From: an uncultured Clostridia bacterium
Lineage (GTDB): Bacteria > Bacillota_A > Clostridia > Christensenellales > Aristaeellaceae
Assembly: GCA_947166205.1 (NCBI GenBank)
Contig: CAMVDI010000036.1
Span: 1 to 12,539 of the forward strand
Length of the DNA: 12,539 nucleotides
Reading direction: 5' to 3'
Of the stretch, positions 6,418-12,539 are shown piece after piece. Positions within the stretch are counted from its first letter, which is position 1, and the number at the start of each line of letters is the position of its first letter. The notes under the pieces are model-generated. The model worked only from the letters and a program-made list of their open reading frames with translations, was not told the origin of the DNA and did not search any database. Both the position numbers and the translations under genes were made by a program.

Positions 6418-7395
6418 ATGACCGCTGGGAGACCGGAGGCGAAAAGATCCGTGACCGCGGGGCCGCGGGTGATTCGCAAACGGAGAAGAAGAAAGGATCT
6501 CTGGCTGGACACCATGGTGCTTCCCGGCGCGGTCTGGCTGCTGCTGATCCGCTACCTGCCCATGTTCGGCATCGTGCTGGCCTTCAAGAACTACAAGGCC
6601 CAGCGCCCCAACACCTTCTGGAACAACGTGCTGAAGAGCAAATGGGTGGGGCTGGACAACTTCCAGTTCCTGAAATCGCCGGACACGGCGGTGATGATCC
6701 GGAACACCCTGGGGTACAACATCCTCTGGATCCTGCTGGGGCTGGTGATCTCCGTGGCCTTCGCGGTGATGATGAGCGAAATCAGCCAGCGGTTTCTGGC
6801 CAAGACCTATCAGACCATGATGTTCTTCCCCTACTTTCTGAGCTGGGTGGTGGCCAGCTACTTCGTCCTGGCCTTCCTGGATCCCACCAGCGGCATGATC
6901 CCCGCCATGCAGAAGGCCGCGGGGGGCACGGTTTCCAACTTCTACCATCCGCTCCGCTGACCGCCGCTGATCCTGACGATCTCCTATTCTTAGAAGAACG
7001 TGGGCTACTCCAAAGTAGTGTACCTGGCGGCTCTCACGGGGATTGACACGACCCTGTACGAGGCGGCGGCGGTGGACGGAGCCAGCAAGTGGCAGCAGAT
7101 CTGGCACGTGACGCTGCCCAACATCCGGACCATGATCGTGATCCTGCTGATCATGAACGTGGGCAAGATCTTCAACGCGGACTTCGGCCTGTTCTACAAC
7201 GTACCCCAGAACTCCGGATCCCTGTATCCCGTGACCCAGGTGGTGGATACCTACGTTTACCGGGCCTACGCCAACACCCACAACATCGGCATGAGCTCCG
7301 CGGCGGGCTTCCTGCAGAGCGCGGTGGGCCTGATCTGCATCCTGGGGGCCAACGGGGTGGTCCGGAAGATCGATCCGGACAGCAGCCTGTTTTAA
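6418..7395 (+). pseudogene. LplB-type sugar ABC permease interrupted by two in-frame stop codons
   Basis: CUT1-family membrane permease that would be 325 residues without interruption, a normal length. The first part (codons 1-180) has TM1 (VLPGAVWLLLIRYLPMF, about 34-50), the family signature GIVLAFKNYK, then VGLDNFQFL and MMFFPYFLSWVVASY. The second part keeps the frame and has the EAA loop (EAAAVDGASKWQQIWHVTLP, from codon 215) and an ordinary end, RKIDPDSSLF. Between them are TGA at 6958-6960 (codon 181) and TAG at 6991-6993 (codon 192). The family has WP..L and WKN.GY here; the TAG falls exactly on the Trp of WKN, and the TGA at or one codon from the Trp of WP. The ATG at 6418 has AAAAGGAGG 7 bases upstream. 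The rest of the operon looks intact, so the damage is recent, a sequence error, or tolerated. A restart at GTG 7000 would give only the C-terminal half. Confidence 0.85.
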
Positions 7396-7408
7396 GGAGG
7401 AAGGAAGC

Positions 7409-8347
7409 ATGAGCACGCTGACGGGAAAAAAGGTCCGGACGGGTTCCGTTTCCCTGAACCGGTTCGGCCCGGGAACCCAGGCGGTTTTCCATCTGATTCT
7501 GGGCGTCTTCGCCCTGCTGTGCATCATCCCGTTCCTCTTCGTGGTGATCATCTCCTTCACCTCGGAGGACAGCATCCGGCAGATCGGATACAGCTTCCGC
7601 CCCCTGTCCTGGTCCGCCGAGGCCTACCGGTACACCTTCCGGCTGGGGGACCAGCTGTGGCGGAGCTACTTCAATTCCTTCCTGATCACGGCCGTGGGCA
7701 CGGTGCTCTCCGTGCTGATGTGCTTCCTGTACGCCTATCCCCTGTTCAGAAAGGATTACTCCAGGCGGCAGTTCTTCAACTTCCTCAGCTTTTTCACCAT
7801 GATTTTCGGCGGCGGCCTGGTGCCCACCTTCGTGATCTGCAAGAGCGTGCTGGGACTCAGCGACAACTACGCTGCCCTGATCGTACCCATGCTGTTCAGC
7901 CCCTTCCACGTGATCGTGATGCGGACCTTCTTCCAGACATCCGTGCCCATGGAGCTGATCGAAGCCGCCCGCATCGACGGCTCCGGGGAGTACGGAACCC
8001 TTTTCCGCATCGTCTTTCCCATTGTGACGCCGGGCATCGCCACCATCGCGCTGCTGGTGGCTCTGGGATACTGGAATGAGTGGTTCCTGGCCCTGCTGTA
8101 CATCAACAAGAACATGGAGATCATCCCGCTGCAGTATCTGCTGATGCGGATGCAGCGGAACGCGGACTTCCTGGCGAAGAACTCCGCCATGCTGGGGGCG
8201 GACGCGGTCCGGGCCACGGCCCAGCTGCCCTCCCAGACCCTGAAGATGGCCCTGGTGGTTTTCATCGTCATTCCCATCGCCTGCGCCTACCCATTCTTCC
8301 AGCGGTACGTGGTGGCGGGGCTGACGGTGGGATCCGTGAAGGGATAA
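7409..8347 (+). CDS. LplC/YtcP-type sugar ABC transporter permease
   Basis: Second CUT1 permease subunit, 312 residues, in the cytoplasmic membrane. It starts with a hydrophilic tail, TM1 at about 28-50 (FHLILGVFALLCIIPFLFVVIISF), then SFTSEDSIRQIGYSFRPLSWSAEAY, a typical YtcP/LplC opening. Further membrane segments lie at about 90-110, 123-145, 155-172 and 205-230, and the last near 278-296. The EAA loop that docks on the ATPase is EAARIDGSGEYGTLFRIVFP, from residue 185. The C-terminus (YPFFQRYVVAGLTVGSVKG) is the standard ending of this group. AAGGAGG lies 8 bases before the ATG, overlapping the region just after the TAA of the preceding permease; the 13-base gap shows tight coupling. The reading frame has no defects. 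It needs the first permease as partner, which is interrupted in this sequence. Confidence 0.95.
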   Translation: MSTLTGKKVRTGSVSLNRFGPGTQAVFHLILGVFALLCIIPFLFVVIISFTSEDSIRQIGYSFRPLSWSAEAYRYTFRLGDQLWRSYFNSFLITAVGTVLSVLMCFLYAYPLFRKDYSRRQFFNFLSFFTMIFGGGLVPTFVICKSVLGLSDNYAALIVPMLFSPFHVIVMRTFFQTSVPMELIEAARIDGSGEYGTLFRIVFPIVTPGIATIALLVALGYWNEWFLALLYINKNMEIIPLQYLLMRMQRNADFLAKNSAMLGADAVRATAQLPSQTLKMALVVFIVIPIACAYPFFQRYVVAGLTVGSVKG

Positions 8348-8414
8348 GGGCCGGAAACGATCGGCCGCGGGAGACCGGCCGCGAACGCGGCGCCGGAGCG
8401 CGGAACCGGAAGAC

Positions 8415-8466
8415 GGATCCGAAGACCGGATCCTTTCGGAACGAACCTCGGAGAGCGGAGGCTCTC
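8415..8466 (+). other. Two hairpins between permease and binding-protein genes
   Basis: GGATCCG (8415-8421) pairs with CGGATCC (8427-8433) across a 5-base loop, and GAGAGC (8451-8456) pairs with GCTCTC (8461-8466) across GGAG. The whole 146-base gap 8348-8493 is GC-rich with no credible gene. Neither hairpin has a proper T tail (only TTTC after the first), so they probably protect the 3' end of the upstream mRNA or the 5' end of the binding-protein mRNA. Such hairpins often raise binding protein over permease (inference). Confidence 0.45.
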
Positions 8467-8493
8467 TGAAAATAAAAAAGGAGGACTCAAACC

Positions 8494-10005
8494 ATGAAAA
8501 AGATTCTGTCTCTGATGCTGGCCCTTGTGCTGGCCCTTTCCCTGGGCGGACTGGCCCACGCGGATGACCTGCCCACCATCACGATCATGTTCCACGGCTC
8601 CAATGTGTCGGATGACACGGCGGTGCTGGAGAAGGTCAACGAGTACATCGCCGACAAGGTCGGCGCGAAGCTGGAAGTGATCTGGGGCACCTGGGGCGAC
8701 TTCGATGAGAAGGCCACCAACGCCCTGACCACCGGCGACTCCACCGTGGACATGGTGTTCACCTCCTCCTGGTCCGCGGATGAGTTCAACACCTACGCGA
8801 AGAACGGCTTCTTCGAGCCCCTGGACCAGTATATGGAACAGTACGGCGCGGATCTGAAGGCGGCCCTGCCGGAAGCCCTGATCCAGGCGGCCACCGTCGA
8901 GGGCCCGGACGGGGAAAAGCATCTCTACGCCGTGAACGGATTCAAGGACACCGCCACCCAGAACACCTGGGATGTGAACGTGACCCTGCTCAAGGAGCTG
9001 GGATACACGGTGGAGGATGTCCAGAGGCTCGGCTTCTTCGGCTGGGGCGAGATCTTCGCCAGGGCCAAGGAAGTGAAGGGCGACTCCTTCTATCCCTTCC
9101 TGGTGGAGCCCGCGGTGGCCGAGCGGATGGTGACCAACGGGATCATCCTGACCGGTGACTCCGGATCCGTAAACCTGCTGAGCTACTATCTGGATCCCGA
9201 GGATGTCAGCAAGGCGGACGCCAAATACGGAAACGTGATCCTGAACAAGTTCGCCACGCCGGAGTTTGAGGCCTTCGTCCGGCAGATGCGGGAATACTAC
9301 CTGGCCGGATACATCGATCCCGCCCTGGCGGTGGCGGAAACCTCCAATGACACCCGGGCCAACGCCCAGAAGACGGCCAGCTACCTGATCGGCACCCAGA
9401 GCTACGCCTACGGATACGAGTACTCCTCGGATGTGCTGGACCGGGGCGTGGAGGTTCAGTTCCTGCCCTGCACCGAGCCCTATGTGGACACCACCATCTC
9501 CCAGGGCGCCATGATGGCGGTCAGCTCCGCCTCCCAGCACCCGGAGGAATCCTTCAGATTCCTGGCGCTGCTCAACAGCGATCCCTATCTGATGACGCTG
9601 ATGAACTACGGCGTGGAGGGCGTGCACTACACGCTGGACGATGACGGCCTCGTGGTCTTCACCGACGCCCGGGCCAGCTATTCCCCCTGGACCAACGGCA
9701 TGGGCAACATCACCCTGCTGCCGGATACCCAGGCGGAAGGCAAGGGGTTCCGGGAAGCCTTCAAGGAATACTACGCCTCCGGCAAGGCGATTCCGATCCT
9801 GGGCTTCATCTTCAACAACGAGCCCGTGGCCAACGAGATGGCGGCCCTGGCCAACACGGCGGCCCAGTACTCCCTGGCGCTGTGCAGCGGCGCCGTGGAC
9901 CCCGACACAGAGCTGCCGAAGTTCCTGGAAGCGCTGGACGCGGCGGGCATGGAAACCTATCTGGCGGAAGCCAACGCCCAGCTGAACGCCTTCCTGGGCG
10001 AATAA
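8494..10005 (+). CDS. Extracellular sugar-binding protein of the ABC transporter, DUF3502-type C-terminus
   Basis: Secreted solute-binding protein, 503 residues, the expected partner of the two permeases upstream. The signal peptide is MKKILSLMLALVLALSLGG followed by an AHA-DD cleavage site after A23. There is no Cys at the cleavage region, so it is not a standard lipoprotein. The mature part has a family 1 binding-protein fold: PTITIMFHGSN, a VDMVFTSSWSADEFNTYAKNG segment near 88-108, and aromatic-rich sugar-binding candidates such as YAYGYEYSSD. The end (ILGFIFNNEPVANEMAALAN, then AVDPDTELPKFLEALDAAGM) resembles the DUF3502 domain common in these proteins. The ATG has AAAAAGGAGG about 9 bases upstream. 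It is the last gene before a strong terminator. The ligand is not certain; a beta-linked disaccharide or oligosaccharide handled by the neighbouring phosphorylase is the best guess from context. Confidence 0.93.
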   Translation: MKKILSLMLALVLALSLGGLAHADDLPTITIMFHGSNVSDDTAVLEKVNEYIADKVGAKLEVIWGTWGDFDEKATNALTTGDSTVDMVFTSSWSADEFNTYAKNGFFEPLDQYMEQYGADLKAALPEALIQAATVEGPDGEKHLYAVNGFKDTATQNTWDVNVTLLKELGYTVEDVQRLGFFGWGEIFARAKEVKGDSFYPFLVEPAVAERMVTNGIILTGDSGSVNLLSYYLDPEDVSKADAKYGNVILNKFATPEFEAFVRQMREYYLAGYIDPALAVAETSNDTRANAQKTASYLIGTQSYAYGYEYSSDVLDRGVEVQFLPCTEPYVDTTISQGAMMAVSSASQHPEESFRFLALLNSDPYLMTLMNYGVEGVHYTLDDDGLVVFTDARASYSPWTNGMGNITLLPDTQAEGKGFREAFKEYYASGKAIPILGFIFNNEPVANEMAALANTAAQYSLALCSGAVDPDTELPKFLEALDAAGMETYLAEANAQLNAFLGE

Positions 10006-10043
10006 GCCGAAGGGCGGAAGCGCCCTGACCTGATATCCCGCGG

Positions 10044-10086
10044 CCGGCCCGGATCCTTCCCGAGAGGGGATCCGGGCCGGTTTTTT
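10044..10086 (+). terminator. Strong intrinsic terminator of the ABC transporter operon
   Basis: A perfect 13-bp stem, CCGGCCCGGATCC (10044-10056) with GGATCCGGGCCGG (10068-10080), around an 11-base loop, is followed by six T (10081-10086). A smaller hairpin, GGGCG-GAAG-CGCCC (10012-10025), lies between it and the stop codon of the binding protein. It separates the transporter operon from the str operon. Confidence 0.93.
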
Positions 10087-10123
10087 CGCGTGGAATCAGG
10101 CCCGAAATTTTCCCGCGATCCCA

Positions 10124-10152
10124 TTGACAACCAATGGCTCGGGTGATATGAT
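10124..10152 (+). promoter_or_regulatory. Near-consensus sigma-A promoter of the str operon
   Basis: TTGACA (10124-10129), a 17-base spacer and TATGAT (10147-10152) match the vegetative consensus at 11 of 12 positions. Transcription should start near 10159, giving a leader of about 74 bases before the first gene. The leader can form a GCGCC/GGCGC hairpin (10183-10187 with 10196-10200). Confidence 0.92.
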
Positions 10153-10232
10153 ATCGAAGTTGTCGCATGCTCCGGGAGGGGTGCGCCCTTTTTGAGGCGC
10201 GTCTTTCGAGGGATGAAAGGAGGTCTGCGCTT

Positions 10233-10475
10233 ATGGAAATGCTGCGCTCCGCCGCGAAAAAGGTGGTCGGGACAAAGCAGGTCACCCGTGCCCTGAAGGC
10301 CGGGACCGCCGTCCGTGCCTACGTGGCCAACGACGCGGACACGTTCATCTTTCAGCAGGTGATCCGCGCGGCCGAGGAAGCCCGCGTCCCCTGCGTCCGG
10401 ACAGAGACGATGAAGGAGCTTGGCATGGTCTGCGGGGTGGATGTTCCCACCGCGGCGGCCGCCGTGCTCAAATGA
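10233..10475 (+). CDS. ybxF: YbxF-like L7Ae-family kink-turn RNA-binding protein
   Basis: Small RNA-binding protein of 80 residues from the L7Ae/L30e/S12e family. Bacterial members bind kink-turn RNA and are associated with the ribosome or RNA control. Family marks are VVGTKQVTRALKAG (11-24), the contact loop for kink-turns, then VYVANDAD-type wording (AYVANDADTF, 29-38) and MKELGMVCGVDVPTAAAAV near the end, which matches the Bacillus YbxF pattern closely. The ATG at 10233 has AAAGGAGG 9 bases upstream. The frame is open back to 10167, but that part has no ribosome-binding site and covers the leader hairpin, so the longer form is rejected. It stands first in the str operon, 61 bases before rpsL, as in many Firmicutes where it lies between rpoC and rpsL; here rpoC is absent and the operon has its own promoter. 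Confidence 0.92.
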   Translation: MEMLRSAAKKVVGTKQVTRALKAGTAVRAYVANDADTFIFQQVIRAAEEARVPCVRTETMKELGMVCGVDVPTAAAAVLK

Positions 10476-10487
10476 TTCCGCCTTATG

Positions 10488-10508
10488 GATCCTGAGGGTT
10501 GCAGGATC
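10488..10508 (+). other. Small hairpin between the L7Ae-family gene and rpsL
   Basis: GATCCT (10488-10493) pairs with AGGATC (10503-10508) around a 9-base loop in the 61-base gap ahead of rpsL. The rpsL ribosome-binding site AGGAGG lies about 17 bases further on and stays free. There is no T run directly after it. Its function is unknown; a processing or translational-control role is possible. Confidence 0.35.
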
Positions 10509-10536
10509 TTAGGGATATTTTTCAGGAGGTGCGCAA

Positions 10537-10911
10537 ATGCCCACAATTAATCAGCTTGTCCGCAAGGGACGCGAACGGGCAACCAAAAAGTCCACCGCTC
10601 CGATTCTGCAGGGCTGCCCGCAGAAGCGCGGTGTGTGCCTGAGCGTGAAGACTCAGACGCCCAAGAAGCCCAACTCCGCCCTGCGGAAGATCGCGAGAAT
10701 CCGCCTGACGAACTCCATCGAAGGTACCTGCTACATCCCCGGTATCGGCCACAACCTGCAGGAACACAGCGTTGTGCTGATCCGCGGCGGCCGTGTGCGG
10801 GACCTGCCCGGCGTTCGTTATCACATCATCCGCGGTGCTCTGGATACCGCCGGTGTGGCGAAGCGGATGCAGGCTCGTTCCCTGTACGGCGCCAAGCGCC
10901 CGAAGAAGTAA
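10537..10911 (+). CDS. rpsL: 30S ribosomal protein S12
   Basis: Decoding-centre protein of the small subunit, 124 residues, complete and the same length as the E. coli protein. Clear landmarks are [20 protein letters not shown] (27-34), [11 protein letters not shown] (41-51, with K43 present), [15 protein letters not shown] (73-87), DLPGVRYH (89-96) and the basic end YGAKRPKK. D89 is the residue methylthiolated by RimO in species that have that enzyme. Position 88 is Arg (codon CGG at 10798-10800) where most bacteria have Lys; K88R is a known streptomycin-resistance change in other bacteria. The ATG follows CAGGAGGTG with good spacing. It is the second gene of the operon, with a 212-base gap before rpsG. 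Confidence 0.98.
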   Translation: MPTINQLVRKGRERATKKSTAPILQGCPQKRGVCLSVKTQTPKKPNSALRKIARIRLTNSIEGTCYIPGIGHNLQEHSVVLIRGGRVRDLPGVRYHIIRGALDTAGVAKRMQARSLYGAKRPKK

Positions 10912-11021
10912 GATCCGAAGCTGCCGCCGCAGCCCGAATCGGCAAACTGCCCGCTGCTTTCTGTTCGCGGATCCTTCGGAACAGGGGTCCCCGGAGAGAA
11001 GGCGACAAGCGAGCCTGCCGG

Positions 11022-11047
11022 CCGTCCTGACCGGGACGGAGCTCCGT
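11022..11047 (+). other. Alternative hairpins in the 212-base rpsL-rpsG spacer
   Basis: CCGTCC (11022-11027) pairs with GGACGG (11034-11039), and the overlapping perfect palindrome ACGGAGCTCCGT (11036-11047) can form instead; both cannot form together. A further stem, GCTGC/GCAGC, lies at 10920-10933. In E. coli the rpsL-rpsG spacer carries the S7 autoregulatory site, so a similar role is possible, but I see no sequence match to that element. No gene was found in 10912-11123. Confidence 0.35.
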
Positions 11048-11111
11048 GATGCTGACGCGGAGCCAGAGGGAGAGGAAGCAGAAGAAAGCTTACATCAGGA
11101 AATGAATTTGA

Positions 11112-11594
<483 letters not shown>

Positions 11595-11610
11595 GGGGAC
11601 CATGGTAGGA

Positions 11611-11630
11611 CCCCGGGCGCCTGTCCGGGG
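11611..11630 (+). other. Hairpin between rpsG and fusA
   Basis: CCCCGG (11611-11616) pairs with CCGGGG (11625-11630) across an 8-base loop, about 45 bases before the fusA start. No T run follows, so transcription should continue into fusA. It may stabilise the mRNA or mark a processing point. Confidence 0.4.
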
Positions 11631-11675
11631 GATGAGGACCATGATTCGTACAGTCAGAAAGGAGCAAACGCTTTC

Positions 11676-12539
11676 ATGCCCAGAAGTCACCCGCTCGAAA
11701 GAGTACGCAATATCGGCATCATGGCTCACATCGATGCCGGAAAGACAACCACCACCGAGCGCATCCTTTTCTATACGGGAAAGAACCACCGCATCGGCGA
11801 AACCCACGAAGGGACCGCCACCATGGACTGGATGGCCCAGGAGCAGGAGCGCGGCATCACGATCACTTCCGCCGCCACCACCTGTTTCTGGCACGATCCC
11901 CACGATCCGAACAACAAGGACAAGCAGTACCGGATCAACATCATTGACACCCCCGGCCACGTGGACTTCACCGTGGAAGTGGAGCGCAGCCTCCGGGTGC
12001 TGGACGGCGCGGTCAGCGTCTTCTGCGCCAAGGGCGGTGTGGAGCCCCAGAGCGAAACCGTCTGGAAGCAGGCGGAAACCTACAGGGTTCCCCGGATGGC
12101 CTATGTCAACAAGATGGATATCACCGGCGCCAACTTCTTCCGGGTTGTGGACATGATGAAGGAACGGCTCGGCGCCAACGCGGTGCCGATTCAGCTTCCC
12201 ATCGGCGCGGAGAATACCTTCCGGGGTATCGTCGACCTGGTACGGATGCGGGCAGAGGTCTACTATGATGACCTGGGCCAGGACGTCCGCGACGAGGAGA
12301 TCCCCGCCGAGATGAAGGATCTGGCCGACGAATACCGGGCCAACCTGATTGAAAAGGTTGCCGAGACGGATGACGCCCTGATGGAGAAGTACCTGGAAGG
12401 CGAGGAGCTGACCGAGGAAGAAATCCGTACGGCCATCCGCAAGAGTACGGTCGCCTGCACCATGAACCCCGTACTGTGCGGCACGAGCTACCGCAACAAG
12501 GGCGTGCAGCCCCTGCTGGACGCGGTGATCGACTATATG
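11676..12539 (+). CDS. fusA: Elongation factor G (3' part cut by window end)
   Basis: Translational GTPase that moves tRNA and mRNA during elongation and helps recycle ribosomes. 288 codons are visible from the ATG at 11676 and the frame is open at the window end; the full protein should be about 700 residues. The GTP-binding motifs are in order: G1 AHIDAGKT (17-24), the switch I element RGITI (59-63), G3 DTPGHVD (91-97) and G4 NKMD (145-148), followed by the start of the G' insertion. AAAGGAG at 11658-11664 lies 11 bases upstream. The stretch between ATTCFWHD and [10 protein letters not shown] is slightly longer than in Bacillus ([12 protein letters not shown], 73-84), within the range seen in other phyla. 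Fourth gene of the str operon; tuf would be expected next. Confidence 0.97.
   Translation, partial: MPRSHPLERVRNIGIMAHIDAGKTTTTERILFYTGKNHRIGETHEGTATMDWMAQEQERGITITSAATTCFWHDPHDPNNKDKQYRINIIDTPGHVDFTVEVERSLRVLDGAVSVFCAKGGVEPQSETVWKQAETYRVPRMAYVNKMDITGANFFRVVDMMKERLGANAVPIQLPIGAENTFRGIVDLVRMRAEVYYDDLGQDVRDEEIPAEMKDLADEYRANLIEKVAETDDALMEKYLEGEELTEEEIRTAIRKSTVACTMNPVLCGTSYRNKGVQPLLDAVIDYM

Noticed and set aside
6958..6993. Stop-codon reassignment (TGA or TAG read as Trp) to explain the interrupted permease.
   Set aside because: TGA ends the phosphorylase, kinase, first binding protein and L7Ae-family genes here, and Trp is coded by TGG throughout. No single suppressor tRNA would read both TGA and TAG without TAA.
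7000..7395. C-terminal permease half as a separate functional gene starting at GTG 7000.
   Set aside because: It starts in the middle of the conserved WKNVGY motif, has no good ribosome-binding site, and is in the same frame as the upstream half, so it is the remainder of one gene.
11602..12156. 184-codon plus-strand frame overlapping fusA.
   Set aside because: It is out of frame with the clear EF-G sequence starting at 11676 and gives a low-complexity Ser/Pro/Arg-rich translation.

Overview
The window comes from a GC-rich Clostridia-type Firmicute. The str operon shows this best: an L7Ae/YbxF-type protein followed by rpsL, rpsG and fusA, which is the Firmicute order. The sugar-uptake genes are also typical: YesM/YesN two-component proteins, LplB/LplC-type permeases and a DUF3502-type binding protein. 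Both binding proteins have signal peptides that look cut by signal peptidase I rather than built as classical lipoproteins. I recall this style from rumen and gut Christensenellales/Aristaeella-like genomes, but I cannot fix the family from this sequence.

Left half, minus strand (transcription runs from about 6200 down to 1): a GH94 phosphorylase closest in sequence features to N,N'-diacetylchitobiose phosphorylase, then a YesM-type histidine kinase, an extracellular solute-binding protein translationally coupled to the kinase by an ATGA overlap, and a YesN-type response regulator cut by the window edge. A promoter (TTGTCC-16-TATGAT, 6203-6230) sits in front of the phosphorylase gene.

Divergent from it on the plus strand (6418-10005) are two sugar ABC permease genes and a second solute-binding protein, ending in a strong intrinsic terminator. 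The first permease gene carries two in-frame stop codons (TGA at 6958, TAG at 6991) inside a conserved stretch and is called a pseudogene as sequenced. No ATPase gene is present, as is usual for CUT1 transporters served by a shared MsmX/UgpC-type ATPase. The 282-base divergent intergenic region holds an imperfect inverted repeat and a short tandem repeat that could be regulator sites. The likely logic is that an external binding protein plus kinase and regulator senses a GlcNAc- or glucose-containing disaccharide, the ABC transporter imports it, and the phosphorylase splits it inside the cell with phosphate.

Right end, plus strand (10124-12539): a near-consensus promoter (TTGACA-17-TATGAT) drives ybxF-like, rpsL, rpsG and fusA (cut by the window end). 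rpoC is not directly upstream, so the str operon here is separated from rpoBC. Ribosomal protein S12 has Arg at position 88, where Lys is usual; this is a classical streptomycin-resistance substitution. No tRNA, rRNA, CRISPR array, insertion sequence or phage gene was seen. The most interesting items are the doubly interrupted permease, the kinase-coupled orphan binding protein, and S12 Arg88. I did not find a clearly new system.
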